Source of the DNA: Clostridiales bacterium
GTDB lineage: Bacteria > Bacillota > Clostridia > Lachnospirales > Lachnospiraceae
Reading direction: 5' to 3'
NCBI GenBank assembly: GCA_018365455.1
Contig: JAGZJZ010000012.1
Coordinates: 87,787 to 151,786, forward strand
DNA length: 64,000 nucleotides
Every line of letters begins with the position of its first letter. The first letter of the stretch is position 1. The notes under the pieces were generated by a model, which searched no databases, had not been told where the DNA came from, and saw only the letters and a program-made list of their open reading frames with translations. Positions 25,391 through 34,097 of this stretch are shown here, in pieces. The position numbers and the translations under genes were made by a program.

Positions 25391-25927
25391 CTATAGATCC
25401 ACCACCGTATAATCATGCCCCGTAAAAGGAAGAAATTTCTCCAGAATATCTTTCGTCTTCACTTTCAGGCTGGAGGTATTGATACAGGGGTGGCATCCCA
25501 TATATTCTGATTCTGCCACTTCCCGGTCAATCACTAAACGTACCCGCTGATCCCGGTCATTCATAAGTCCCATGATACTGACAGAGCCGGGCGTAATATT
25601 TAAAAATTCTTCCATATAAGTCTCGTTTGCAAAGGAAAGTCTCGCCACCTGTAACTGGCTGGACAAATCCTTGGTCTTGAATTTCTTCATTCCCGGCATT
25701 AACAATAAATAAAATTGTGTCTTCTGACTGTTGCACAGGAATAGATTTTTACAGATCTCTATCCCCAGCCTTTTATCTACTTCATGGCATGCATCTATGG
25801 AAGGCGTTACTTCATGGTCCAGCCTTGTGTACGGAATATCTAATTGTTCCAACACATCGTAAACCGCCATTTCCTTTTCCAGACGCCCCGCTGCCTGAGG
25901 TCTGGTTGTATATAGTGCGTTATCCAT
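25391..25927 (-). CDS. Free-standing prolyl-tRNA editing protein (YbaK/ProXp family)
   Basis: 178 residues. YbaK/aminoacyl-tRNA-editing fold: TRLDHEVTPSIDACHEVDKR, CKNLFLCNSQKTQFYLLLMP, KDLSSQLQVARLSFANE, LNITPGSVSIMGLMND and GCHPCINTSSLKVKT. Such proteins hydrolyse Ala- or Cys-tRNA(Pro) made by error. Its ATG directly follows the proS stop codon, so the two are co-translated. The proS here is the archaeal/eukaryotic type that lacks the INS editing insert, and this protein supplies editing in trans. Clostridial PrdX-type proteins belong to the same family. Confidence 0.9.
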   Translation of the reverse strand: MDNALYTTRPQAAGRLEKEMAVYDVLEQLDIPYTRLDHEVTPSIDACHEVDKRLGIEICKNLFLCNSQKTQFYLLLMPGMKKFKTKDLSSQLQVARLSFANETYMEEFLNITPGSVSIMGLMNDRDQRVRLVIDREVAESEYMGCHPCINTSSLKVKTKDILEKFLPFTGHDYTVVDL

Positions 25928-27367
25928 TTAATAAGCCTTTCCCCAGTATACCATCTTCTTCGCCGGTTTGCCGCAATGCACACATACACCTGAAATTTCT
26001 TCCTGTACAAATGGAATACAACGTGAAGTCACGCCCACTTCTTCTTTCATGGCATCTTCACATTCCTGGCATCCGCACCACATCGCTTTGATAAAGCCCG
26101 GCTTTTCATCCGCGATTTGTTTCATCTCTTCTAAATTATGAGCGGTATAGGTGTGGGTATCTCTGTGGATTCTGGCACGTTCCAGCATATCTGCCTGCAT
26201 CGTTTCCAAGATTTCTGCTGCTTTGCCTGCAATCTCATCCAACGCAACAACTGTCTTCTCTCTGGTGTCACGTCTTACAATCACCGCCTGGCCTGCTTCG
26301 ATATCTTTGGGGCCCAGCTCAATACGGATTGGTACGCCGCGCATTTCCTGCTCGGAGAATTTCCATCCCGGGCTCTTATCCGAATCGTCTGCTTTTACGC
26401 GGAGTCCTGCTTTTGCCAAGGTGTCCTTCACCTCAAATGCTTTATCCAGAACGCCTTCTTTTTTCTGCTGAATCGGAATCACCATAACCTGTACAGGTGC
26501 GATCTTTGGAGGCAGTACCAGTCCGCTGTTGTCACCATGTACCATGATGATGGCACCAATCATACGGGTCGTCATTCCCCAGGATGTCTGATGAACATAT
26601 TTTAAAGTATTATCTTTATCTGCAAACTGGATACCAAATGCCTTTGCAAATCCGTCACCAAAATTGTGACTGGTTCCTGACTGCAGTGCTTTTCCATCAT
26701 GCATCAGTGATTCAATAGTGTAGGTTGCTTCTGCACCTGCAAACTTTTCTTTATCCGTCTTCTGTCCGCGAATTACCGGGATCGCCAGTGTCTCTTCGCA
26801 GAAATCAGCATAGAGATTCAGCATCTGCTTTGTTCTTTCTTCCGCCTCTTCTGCGGTAGCATGAGCGGTATGACCCTCCTGCCATAAGAATTCTCTGGAA
26901 CGAAGGAACGGTCTTGTTGTCTTTTCCCAGCGTACTACGGAACACCACTGGTTATAAACCTTTGGAAGATCACGGTGTGAATGGATATCCTTCGCATAAA
27001 AATCACAGAACAAAGTCTCTGAGGTAGGGCGTACACACAATCTTTCCTGTAACGGCTCCAGTCCCCCATGGGTAACCCATGCTACTTCAGGAGCAAATCC
27101 CTCTACATGGTCTTTTTCTTTCTGCAGCAGGCTTTCCGGAATGAACATAGGGAGATATACATTTTCTACCCCTGTTTCTTTAAAGCGGCGGTCCAGTTCA
27201 TGCTGAATATTCTCCCAGATCGCATAACCAGCCGGCTTAATGACCATACATCCTTTGACACTCGTATAATCAATCAATTCTGCCTTCTTTACAACATCGG
27301 TATACCACCTCGCAAAATCTTCTTCCATCGACGTGATGGCTTCTACTAATTTTTTGTCCTTTGCCAT
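25928..27367 (-). CDS. proS: Prolyl-tRNA synthetase (archaeal/eukaryotic type)
   Basis: 479 residues from the ATG at 27367, 9 nt after AAGGAG; the longer frame upstream runs into the T-box terminator and is rejected. Class II core: motif 1 region GYAIWENIQHELDRRF, motif 2 VYNQWCSVVRWEKTTRPFLRSR, EFLWQEGHTAHAT loop, motif 3 at SWGMTTRMIGAII. The anticodon-binding domain (about 290-390) precedes the C-terminal zinc-type domain with Cys pairs (CGCQECEDAM, CVHCGKP) and the terminal WGKAY typical of ProS type 3. Lacks the bacterial INS insert. Regulated by the Pro-specific T-box leader upstream; co-transcribed with the editing protein. Confidence 0.95.
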   Translation of the reverse strand: MAKDKKLVEAITSMEEDFARWYTDVVKKAELIDYTSVKGCMVIKPAGYAIWENIQHELDRRFKETGVENVYLPMFIPESLLQKEKDHVEGFAPEVAWVTHGGLEPLQERLCVRPTSETLFCDFYAKDIHSHRDLPKVYNQWCSVVRWEKTTRPFLRSREFLWQEGHTAHATAEEAEERTKQMLNLYADFCEETLAIPVIRGQKTDKEKFAGAEATYTIESLMHDGKALQSGTSHNFGDGFAKAFGIQFADKDNTLKYVHQTSWGMTTRMIGAIIMVHGDNSGLVLPPKIAPVQVMVIPIQQKKEGVLDKAFEVKDTLAKAGLRVKADDSDKSPGWKFSEQEMRGVPIRIELGPKDIEAGQAVIVRRDTREKTVVALDEIAGKAAEILETMQADMLERARIHRDTHTYTAHNLEEMKQIADEKPGFIKAMWCGCQECEDAMKEEVGVTSRCIPFVQEEISGVCVHCGKPAKKMVYWGKAY

Positions 27368-27449
27368 TGTTCTGACTCTCCTTTTTCTATTAAATTCTGC
27401 TTTGGGGGATGACCCTTTTCCGCTTGAAAGCGTGTTTGCTTTAGAGCAC

Positions 27450-27710
27450 AAAAAAACTACCGGATCCTCCTATGCCAATACATAAGGGACCGATAGCTTA
27501 TACGCTTCGGCGGTACCACCCTAATTAACAGCCAAAACACTGGCCATTCTCTCAAACTCCCGTTAACGCCGGAACCACGTTGCATTTTCATGCAAAGCTC
27601 CAAGGCAGGTTCCATCTTCTCCGCATAAGAATCTCACACCAACTGATTCTCTCTCTGAAAAGCTTCCAAAATGTACTAATCCTTTTCTTCGCTATATTGT
27701 TATATCTTAA
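27450..27710 (-). promoter_or_regulatory. T-box riboswitch (proline, specifier CCU)
   Basis: Minus-strand leader of proS. The T-box sequence AATTAGGGTGGTACCGCC (27509-27526) is canonical. The stem I region contains GAA-CCT-G-CCTTGGAG, placing the Pro codon CCU in the specifier loop at 27607-27609. The terminator is CTATCGGTCCCTTATG ... CATAGGAGGATCCGGTAG, followed by seven U (27450-27496); the competing antiterminator uses the GGTGG/CCGCC region. Uncharged tRNA(Pro) should promote readthrough into proS. Confidence 0.93.
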
Positions 27711-27717
27711 TATGGTC

Positions 27718-27746
27718 ATTCTAAAATAAATAATTTCATTTGTCAA
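27718..27746 (-). promoter_or_regulatory. Promoter of the T-box-proS operon
   Basis: Minus strand -35 TTGACA (27741-27746), -10 TAGAAT (27718-27723), 17-bp spacer. Confidence 0.8.
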
Positions 27747-27832
27747 GCAGGGATTTCTGTAAGACGATATCCCGGTATCTACTCTGTCATTCTCACTTCC
27801 ATCCTCTCTACGACCCTCTCTGTCACACAATC

Positions 27833-27885
27833 TGACAGTTAAACTGTCATCCACTCTTGACATCCTTTTCTTTTATCTATAGACT
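27833..27885 (+). promoter_or_regulatory. EamA-gene promoter with perfect palindrome
   Basis: TGACAGTT-A-AACTGTCA (27833-27849), a perfect 17-bp inverted repeat, lies 7 bp upstream of -35 TTGACA (27857-27862); -10 TAGACT (27880-27885), 17-bp spacer. Further CTGTCA half-sites are at about 27784 and 27820. Candidate operator; the regulator is not identifiable. Confidence 0.6.
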
Positions 27886-27925
27886 GTTTCTATACTACAT
27901 AAGACAAACGAAGGAGCTAAATCTC

Positions 27926-28810
27926 ATGACGAATCCGGATCAAAAAAAGGCCGGCCACATATTGGCACTGCTTACCATCATTGTATGGGGCACCACTTTT
28001 ATTGCAACTAAAATCTTGTTGGATTATTTCAGCGCTACACAGATAATGGTACTCCGCTTTTTTATTTCATATATCGGACTGCTTCTGATCTGTGTCATGA
28101 ACCGGCAATTTACACTGAAGCACAACTGGAGAGATGAAGCCGGAATCTTCCTGCTTTCCATGTCCGGTGTGACGATATACTACTTTTTCGAAAATACTGC
28201 ACTTTCCTTTACCCAGGCATCCAATGTCAGTATCTTAGTTGCCTTCGCCCCCATATTCACCGCAATCCTGGCACATTTTTTTACCAAAGATGAAAAATTA
28301 AAAAAGAATATTATCTTTGGTTTTATCATAGCAATCATTGGCGTAGTCATGGTTGTGTTTAATGGGGCTGTGGTTCTGAAATTGAATCCGCTTGGTGATG
28401 GCATGGCAATTCTGGCAGCTCTTTGCTGGGCAGTTTACTCCATACTTCTAAAAAAGTATATCAATAAATACGATAATTTTGCTCTGACCCGTAAAGTGAT
28501 ATTCTATGGCTTTGCCAGCTCCTATATCATGATGGTGGTATCAGAAAAACGCCTCCTGCCCCCCGCAGCAATTAATACAGAGATTGTTATCTGCCTGCTG
28601 TTTCTGGGAATACTGGGAAGCGCCATCTGTTATATAACCTGGAATGTTGCCATTAAAAAGATCGGTATTATTAAAACTAATAATTATATCTACTTAAATC
28701 CGTTTATCACGATGGTTGCCGCCTTTTTCATCCTGAAAGAACAGATCACACCTACCGGATTGCTGGGCGCACTGCTTATTGTAGGAGGCGTTATACTCTC
28801 CGAGCGCTGA
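27926..28810 (+). CDS. EamA/DMT-family transporter
   Basis: 294 residues from the ATG at 27926 (after GAAGGAG), about ten membrane segments in two EamA repeats. Repeat 1: LLTIIVWGTTFIATKILL. Repeat 2: DGMAILAALCWAVYSILLKK. Also TQASNVSILVAFAPIFTAIL and a C-terminal GALLIVGGVILSER. Drug/metabolite transporter superfamily; such proteins export amino acids or other small metabolites, but the substrate cannot be predicted. Transcribed alone, divergent from proS and convergent with the EAL gene 11 bp away without an obvious terminator between them. Confidence 0.88.
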   Translation: MTNPDQKKAGHILALLTIIVWGTTFIATKILLDYFSATQIMVLRFFISYIGLLLICVMNRQFTLKHNWRDEAGIFLLSMSGVTIYYFFENTALSFTQASNVSILVAFAPIFTAILAHFFTKDEKLKKNIIFGFIIAIIGVVMVVFNGAVVLKLNPLGDGMAILAALCWAVYSILLKKYINKYDNFALTRKVIFYGFASSYIMMVVSEKRLLPPAAINTEIVICLLFLGILGSAICYITWNVAIKKIGIIKTNNYIYLNPFITMVAAFFILKEQITPTGLLGALLIVGGVILSER

Positions 28811-28821
28811 TACCATGTTGC

Positions 28822-31101
28822 TTATTTACATCCCGTTTCCAGGCTGTTCCGCCTTAAAAGATTTTCATAATCTGCCTGGGGTATTGGTCTGGAGCAATAG
28901 TATCCCTGAATATAATCACAGGAAATGCTTTCCAGAAATTTATACTGTTCCTTAGTTTCCACCCCTTCGGCAACTACTTTAATACCCAGTTCCCGCGCCA
29001 AAGCGATGACACTGGTTATGATCTTCTTGCTTCTGGAATTATTTTCGTAATCGTCGATAAGCGTTTTATCCATTTTCAGAAGGTCAATAGGGATATTCTT
29101 AAGGGTATTTAAGGAGGAATAGCCGGATCCAAAGTCATCCATTAAAATGTGAATTCCACTCTGATGGAATTTTTCAAGAATTCCTACCAGAATTTCTTCA
29201 TTATCCAATAAGACGGTTTCCGTAAGCTCCAGTTCAATCAGATGTACCGGTACCTTATATTTATTTATTATATTCAGATACGTATCCACAAAGTCCTGGC
29301 GGTACAGATGAAGCCTCGACACATTCACGGAAACGGGCGCCACCTCATAGCCATCCTCCAGCCATTTTTTAATCTGCCTGCAGACCTCTTCAAAAATATA
29401 CTGGTCAAGCTGTACAATGGTACCATTATTTTCAAAAACAGGTACAAACTCACCCGGTGTGACTAGGCCCTTTTCCGGGCTCTGCCACCTGACCAATGCT
29501 TCTGCACCGTCATAGCACTGCTTTTCAATGTCGAACTTCGGCTGATAATAAATAATAAACTCCCGTTTTTCCAGTGCTGTTTCAAAGTGGTCTTCAATAT
29601 CCTTGGTTCGGATCTTTCGGTCCCGCATCGTATCATCATAATAACAGCATACCTGAAGCAGTTCCCCCTCAGGACGGTTCAGCGCCATCTTGGCTCTGTC
29701 CACCATGGTATCAATTTCATCTACCCCCGGTTCAATCTGATAAATCCCGGCTGTTGCTTTAATCTCATAATGCTTTCCGCCAAAATCCGTCCGGCTTTGC
29801 AGATGGGCAATGATATCTTCCACACGGCCCTTAAGCTCTCTTTTGTCCTTTTCCTGAAGCAGCGCCACAAAATGATCGGCAAGCATTCTTGCAAATGCTT
29901 CTTTATCTCTCAGGTGTTCCTGAATAACCCCGGCTACATAGGTGAGTGCCCGGTCTCCTTCCGCATATCCAAACAGATCATTTATGTACTGGAATTTATG
30001 AATATTAAAACAAACCACCACATATTTCAAATCATGGTTATCTTCCAGAATCTGCTTAGCCTCCACCTTAAACTTATTAAAATTAGTCATACCGGTTGCT
30101 TCATCCGTAAAAGCTATTTTCTCAAGGTCTTTTCTGCTGACCTGTCGGATACGGTTGATCTGTAGAATCAGTATGATAATCAGACAGGAACAGAAGAATA
30201 TAAACAAATATGCCAGGGTTAAGATTTCACCCATACTCTGTTTGATAACTTTTCCCGGAACAACCGTCAGTAAGAACCATTGGTTAACTGATAATGGCTG
30301 ATAATACATGTAGTATTCCATCTCGTCCCGAAAAACTACATACCCATTATCGCCCTTGCTTACCCCTCTCTTCAGTTCTTTTACAGCACTTTCGTTTTTT
30401 CCCGACCGTTCCTGCATAAAACTGTAAATATTATCAAACTGCTTTTCTTCATGGCTTGCCCCTTCTCCTACAATATAATCGCCGTTTCCTTTGATTATAT
30501 AGCTGTAGCCTTCCCCCGAATAGATTGTTTCAGCCAGGGCGCTTTTAAAATTACTGGTTTCAAGCGTCGCAAAAAGAACACAGCGGAATCCATCCCGAAA
30601 ATTAACCGGAGCGCTGTAAACATTGATCTTATCTCCGCCTTCCACATCCTTTAAGGTATCCGACATCATAACGCTTCCATCCATTGATCTTTTAAAGTAA
30701 TCCCGTCCATCCAGATCCATCACAACACCATCAGTGGTATATGCAGCTCCATCCGGCATAATAATGCCCATTCTTTTAAAGTCATTGGATTCATCTACCG
30801 GTTTTATTTCCTCAATTAATTCATTTACTTCACAAGTATCATGCTGCCCCAGCAAGATTGCCAGATTACTGATGATATCTTTCCCTTTTTCTGCTTCCCG
30901 CTGAAATACTTTCGCACTCTGATTTGAGATTTCTGCCAGATTACTCAGCACTTTTTTCTGCGAACTATTATAAAAGAGCTTTGCAAACAGGATACCTGCA
31001 GCCGCGATTACCAAAATAATCAATACAATGTCAAGAATTCGACGATTACGTAATCTCTTCTCCATCTCTTCCTCTCTTCCCGTTCCTTTACTGACTTTCA
31101 T
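28822..31101 (-). CDS. Cache-GGDEF(degenerate)-EAL c-di-GMP phosphodiesterase
   Basis: 759 residues. Two membrane segments (about 22-45 and about 282-305) bracket an extracellular dCACHE-like sensor (PDGAAYTTDGVVMDLDGRDY, VMMSDTLKD). The GGDEF domain has its signature replaced by LADHF and so should not synthesise c-di-GMP. The EAL domain keeps EALVRW, NVSRLH, ELTETVLL, DDFGSGYSS, LLKMDKTLI, VAEGVET and IQGYYCSRPI, so phosphodiesterase activity is expected. It thus degrades c-di-GMP in response to an external ligand. Start taken at 31101; an internal ATG 36 nt on is also possible. Monocistronic. Confidence 0.9.
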   Translation of the reverse strand: MKVSKGTGREEEMEKRLRNRRILDIVLIILVIAAAGILFAKLFYNSSQKKVLSNLAEISNQSAKVFQREAEKGKDIISNLAILLGQHDTCEVNELIEEIKPVDESNDFKRMGIIMPDGAAYTTDGVVMDLDGRDYFKRSMDGSVMMSDTLKDVEGGDKINVYSAPVNFRDGFRCVLFATLETSNFKSALAETIYSGEGYSYIIKGNGDYIVGEGASHEEKQFDNIYSFMQERSGKNESAVKELKRGVSKGDNGYVVFRDEMEYYMYYQPLSVNQWFLLTVVPGKVIKQSMGEILTLAYLFIFFCSCLIIILILQINRIRQVSRKDLEKIAFTDEATGMTNFNKFKVEAKQILEDNHDLKYVVVCFNIHKFQYINDLFGYAEGDRALTYVAGVIQEHLRDKEAFARMLADHFVALLQEKDKRELKGRVEDIIAHLQSRTDFGGKHYEIKATAGIYQIEPGVDEIDTMVDRAKMALNRPEGELLQVCCYYDDTMRDRKIRTKDIEDHFETALEKREFIIYYQPKFDIEKQCYDGAEALVRWQSPEKGLVTPGEFVPVFENNGTIVQLDQYIFEEVCRQIKKWLEDGYEVAPVSVNVSRLHLYRQDFVDTYLNIINKYKVPVHLIELELTETVLLDNEEILVGILEKFHQSGIHILMDDFGSGYSSLNTLKNIPIDLLKMDKTLIDDYENNSRSKKIITSVIALARELGIKVVAEGVETKEQYKFLESISCDYIQGYYCSRPIPQADYENLLRRNSLETGCK

Positions 31102-31204
31102 TTCTCCGTATTTATATTATATTTATTATATATCACCCTACTGGCTTGTGCAATAAATTAATCAAAAACATTCCCATGCCTCTAACTAACCCGCATTTAG
31201 CATT

Positions 31205-31425
31205 GAACTTTTCCAGGATTGCTCGTATCCTGCTATATGATCTCTTGAACTTTCCCGGGATTGCTCGTATCCCGCAATCTTTACTCTAGAACTTTCCCTG
31301 ATTGCTGATATCCCGCAATCTTTACTCTTGAACTTTCCCTGATTGCTCGTATCCCGCAATCTTTACTCTTGAACTTTCCCGGGATTGCTCGTATCCCGGA
31401 AATTACACTTGAACTTTCCTCTGGA
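31205..31425. repeat. Tandem repeat of about 41 bp, five units plus a partial
   Basis: Units begin at 31205, 31247, 31289, 31330, 31371 and 31411 (42, 42, 41, 41, 40 bp, then partial). The unit starts GAACTTTCCCGGGATTGC and continues CTCGTATCCCGCAATCTTTA. Each unit can form either GGGAT/ATCCC or GATTGC/GCAATC. Units 3 and 4 are nearly identical and the outer units are more diverged. No spacers, so not CRISPR. Confidence 0.9.
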
Positions 31426-31440
31426 AGTGCTATATTTAAT

Positions 31441-31606
31441 TTAGAGCCTGTTTGAAAATTGCTTCCTGACTGTTGTGCGGCACGCGGCACACTTTATAGG
31501 AATTCGTTCCAAAAAAGGGGCATAGCGGGCTGCTCAGCCTGAACTTGGAGCCGGTATACCAAAGCGGGGCGTGCAGATGGCAGGAATGAATTTTCAAACA
31601 GGCTCT
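31441..31606. repeat. Dispersed palindromic repeat, family A (copy 2, complete)
   Basis: 166 bp. Left end AGAGCCTGTTTGAAAATTGC, right end TTTTCAAACAGGCTCT. Internal blocks GGCATAGCGGGCTGCTCAGC and GCGGGGCGTGCAGATGGCAGG correspond to those of the other copies. Placed between the tandem repeat and a small ORF. Confidence 0.85.
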
Positions 31607-31660
31607 GCAGCACATAGGATTATTGGGGATTTATATGTATCATGAAAGGAGAAGGAATCT

Positions 31661-31825
31661 ATGACACAATTGAATTTTGAAAGCAAAGAAACCGAAGAGT
31701 ATTATAAGAAAATGCGCAGGACCCTTGGCATCAGCCATCCAAGCCAGTGGAATCACAATCCCTGTATTACAAGAGAAGACGTGGATAATTATGTAAAGGA
31801 TGCCCAGAATATACTGGCATGCTGA
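31661..31825 (+). CDS. Small protein of 54 residues, unknown
   Basis: ATG at 31661 after GAAAGGAGAAGG, TGA at 31823-31825, then an excellent terminator. The product (MTQLNFESKETEEYYKKMRR...NILAC) is hydrophilic and helical in its first half and has a His/Pro/Cys-containing middle (SHPSQWNHNPCITREDVDNY). I recognise no family. The strong ribosome-binding site, compositional plausibility and dedicated terminator argue that it is real. It is flanked by repeat A and faces pfkB. Confidence 0.65.
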   Translation: MTQLNFESKETEEYYKKMRRTLGISHPSQWNHNPCITREDVDNYVKDAQNILAC

Positions 31826-31831
31826 CAGAAA

Positions 31832-31869
31832 ACGGATGATGAGGGGAAACCTTCATCATCCGTCTTTTT
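31832..31869 (+). terminator. Terminator after the 54-residue ORF
   Basis: ACGGATGATGA (31832-31842) / TCATCATCCGT (31853-31863), 11 perfect pairs, followed by CTTTTT. Overlaps the end of the convergent pfkB gene. Confidence 0.9.
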
Positions 31870-32821
31870 AAGGTCTGTTTGAAAATTGCTTCTTTACAGG
31901 CTCTTTAGTCTGTAACTTACCGTAAATCTTTTTAAATTCTGCTCTCAGATTGTCTTCATTCATTTCAGCCGCCAGGCAGCCTATTTTCGTTACCGCATTT
32001 CCTCCGGTAATATTACCATAGCAAATACACTCTATCACATTGCAATTATGATACAGCCCATACATAAAACCGGCTGCAAATGCATCACCGGCACCGGTTG
32101 AATCCACATGCTCTGCCGGAGACGCCGGTATTCGGATCTCATTTCCATGATCCAGGAGAAGACATCCCTGATGTCCGGTTTTAATAATTGCCGTGTTCAG
32201 ATATTTAGACAGCTCTCTCAGCGCATCCCCGGAATTTTCTGTACCTGTAATTTTCATTGCTTCACACTCATTGGGAATAAAATAATCAACATAAGGAAAA
32301 ATCTCATGGTACCATTCCAGGCTGAGAGCGTCACTCCATGCTGAATCCATCACAACGATGCATCCGGCATCCTTCAGCCGCCGGCACAGGTGTCTTTGTT
32401 CAATGGTTACGTAAGCAATTTTTCGCCCACGATAGAACTGATAAAGCTGCTGCTCATCTACCGCAAAACATTCCTCCCTGGGTTTATATGAGATAATCCC
32501 CCGGTCTTCCCTGCAGGAAACGATGCAGCTCAGTGTAACCGGATCGGGTTCACGGCTTGCCAGCATGTTCTTATAATCCACCCGGTACTTCTTAAGCTCC
32601 TGAGCCAGAAACCGGCTCAGCGGTCCGGTGCCCACATAAGTTGCCAGCTCCACCGGCACTCCCAGCCTCGCCAGCTGAATCAGCGTAGCAACCGGGCCTC
32701 CGCCTAACTGCCTGGAACAGCTTTCACTGTAAATTTCCTCTCCAAGTCCCGGCATTCTGGGTGAATTTCCAAAAATAAAATCGATATTTGCAATGCCAAA
32801 TCCTGCTACACCTTTCTTCAT
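31868..32821 (-). CDS. PfkB-family carbohydrate kinase
   Basis: 317 residues from the second ATG (32821), 6 nt after GGGGGG; the ATG two codons earlier abuts that site. Ribokinase fold: N-terminal GFGIANIDFIFGN, substrate-binding GGGPVATLIQLARLG (40-54), lid strands and C-terminal STGAGDAFAAGF with catalytic Asp246. The acceptor sugar cannot be told; ribokinase-family members act on ribose, fructose, KDG, inositol, nucleosides and sugar phosphates. Last gene of the LacI-led operon, 65 bp after the UPF0597 gene. The last residues (KKQFSNRP) are encoded by a fragment that matches the end of repeat A, so the C-terminus seems to have been extended or replaced by an element. Confidence 0.88.
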   Translation of the reverse strand: MKKGVAGFGIANIDFIFGNSPRMPGLGEEIYSESCSRQLGGGPVATLIQLARLGVPVELATYVGTGPLSRFLAQELKKYRVDYKNMLASREPDPVTLSCIVSCREDRGIISYKPREECFAVDEQQLYQFYRGRKIAYVTIEQRHLCRRLKDAGCIVVMDSAWSDALSLEWYHEIFPYVDYFIPNECEAMKITGTENSGDALRELSKYLNTAIIKTGHQGCLLLDHGNEIRIPASPAEHVDSTGAGDAFAAGFMYGLYHNCNVIECICYGNITGGNAVTKIGCLAAEMNEDNLRAEFKKIYGKLQTKEPVKKQFSNRP

Positions 32822-32886
32822 AACCATCCCCCCTGTCTTACACAGATTATTTGAATACGATCAGCCGCTCTCATCTTGTCTCCTCT

Positions 32887-34059
32887 CTATTGCGCCATCA
32901 TAATTTCCAATATTTTATGGTCGGTATCCTGCATTCCTTCTCTTCCTACACGGCTTACATAGGCAATGGTTGTTTCCAGATCCTTCCCTACAATTCCTTC
33001 TCCCTCCCGGAAACGGCATCCGTCTTTCGCCATTTCATATCCCAGCAGTCCTGCCTGGACACCTGCAGCTATCTTTGCGGCGCAGGATGGCTTCGCCCCA
33101 TCACAGATCACGCCGGAAACGGCTGCCAATGTATTGGTAATTGTATCTTCTATCACCGGAAACGGCGCACAATCCAGATAGGCAATCCCGCAGGCTGCAG
33201 CACATCCTGCGCTGACTGCACCGCAGTAAGCAGATAATTTACCAATCCCTGATTTCAGGCGGATAGAGACCAGATTGGCAAATGCCAGTGCCCGGTAAAG
33301 CGCATCTTCGGAAGCACCGGTCTCCCGTCCATAGAGAATGACCGGAACCGATACCGTAATGCCCTGGTTTCCGCTTCCGGAATTTACAACCACGGGAAGG
33401 CTGCAGCCGCTCATTCTGGCATCGCTTCCTGCTGCTGCATAACCCGCCAGTACCCCATAGCGGTTTCCTCTCAGTTCTTCTAAGGGTACCACCTGGGCAA
33501 ATTCATAAATGTCCCGCATTTTTAAGGCATCTGCATTTTTCACCTCTGCTCCCAGACATTCTTTTTGACGGTATTCCCGGGTAAGATCCTTTCCATTACG
33601 CACCACCCTGGTAATGTTCATATGGCTTTTTTGTATTTCAGCCTCAGACCAGTTATTGCCGTTTGTAAGGCGCACTTTAATGTACAGGGGCTCATCCGTC
33701 TCAGCCAGAGACAGCGTACAGCGGTCTTTCTCCTCCAGCAGGCTGCGCACCCGGTCTGTCTCTTCTTTGGTCAGTGTGCTTAACACCTCCAGTTTCCTGT
33801 CGGGAGAACCCCCGGCAATACCGCAGAGCGCTGCGGCGGCTACGCCTTTTAGTCCCCCTGTATTGGGAATAGATACGCTCTTTACATTCTTCAGCATATT
33901 ACCGCTGACCTGGATATCCATGTGCTGAAAACTGCACCCCAATGCTTCTTTTGCGCATGCCGCCGCCAGAGCCACAGCACCTGGTTCCGTACATCCCAGC
34001 GCCGGAACAATTTCTTCCTTCAGAAGCTGAAGACAGGTGCCTAATTCGATTTTTTTCAT
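32887..34059 (-). CDS. UPF0597 / serine-dehydratase-alpha-like protein (cysteine desulfidase family)
   Basis: 390 residues from the ATG at 34059 (GAAGG upstream); a longer frame to 34173 runs back into the preceding gene. Family marks: ALGCTEPGAVALAAA (20-34, Cys23), VVNSGSGNQGITVSVPV (225-241), CGAVSAGCAAACG (279-291) and GVICDGAKPSCAAKI (316-330). The conserved cysteines are those that hold a [4Fe-4S] cluster in L-cysteine desulfidase (CyuA/YhaM, which makes pyruvate, ammonia and sulfide) and in the serine dehydratase alpha subunit. A lyase on Cys or Ser is therefore likely. It lies between the BshB-like deacetylase and PfkB, 38 bp after the former. Confidence 0.85.
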   Translation of the reverse strand: MKKIELGTCLQLLKEEIVPALGCTEPGAVALAAACAKEALGCSFQHMDIQVSGNMLKNVKSVSIPNTGGLKGVAAAALCGIAGGSPDRKLEVLSTLTKEETDRVRSLLEEKDRCTLSLAETDEPLYIKVRLTNGNNWSEAEIQKSHMNITRVVRNGKDLTREYRQKECLGAEVKNADALKMRDIYEFAQVVPLEELRGNRYGVLAGYAAAGSDARMSGCSLPVVVNSGSGNQGITVSVPVILYGRETGASEDALYRALAFANLVSIRLKSGIGKLSAYCGAVSAGCAAACGIAYLDCAPFPVIEDTITNTLAAVSGVICDGAKPSCAAKIAAGVQAGLLGYEMAKDGCRFREGEGIVGKDLETTIAYVSRVGREGMQDTDHKILEIMMAQ

Positions 34060-34097
34060 TTCTAAAAACCTTCTTTCGCAAATTTCTTTTGAGCGTC

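Noticed and set aside
27588..27863. 91-codon minus frame upstream of proS
   Set aside because: It lies across the proS promoter and T-box stem I, which explain the sequence fully.
31205..31425. Possible CRISPR array
   Set aside because: Units abut with no unique spacers and vary at their edges; no cas genes.
31281..31490. 69-codon minus-strand frame over the 41-bp tandem repeat
   Set aside because: It only translates the repeat and the end of element A; no ribosome-binding site, no homology.
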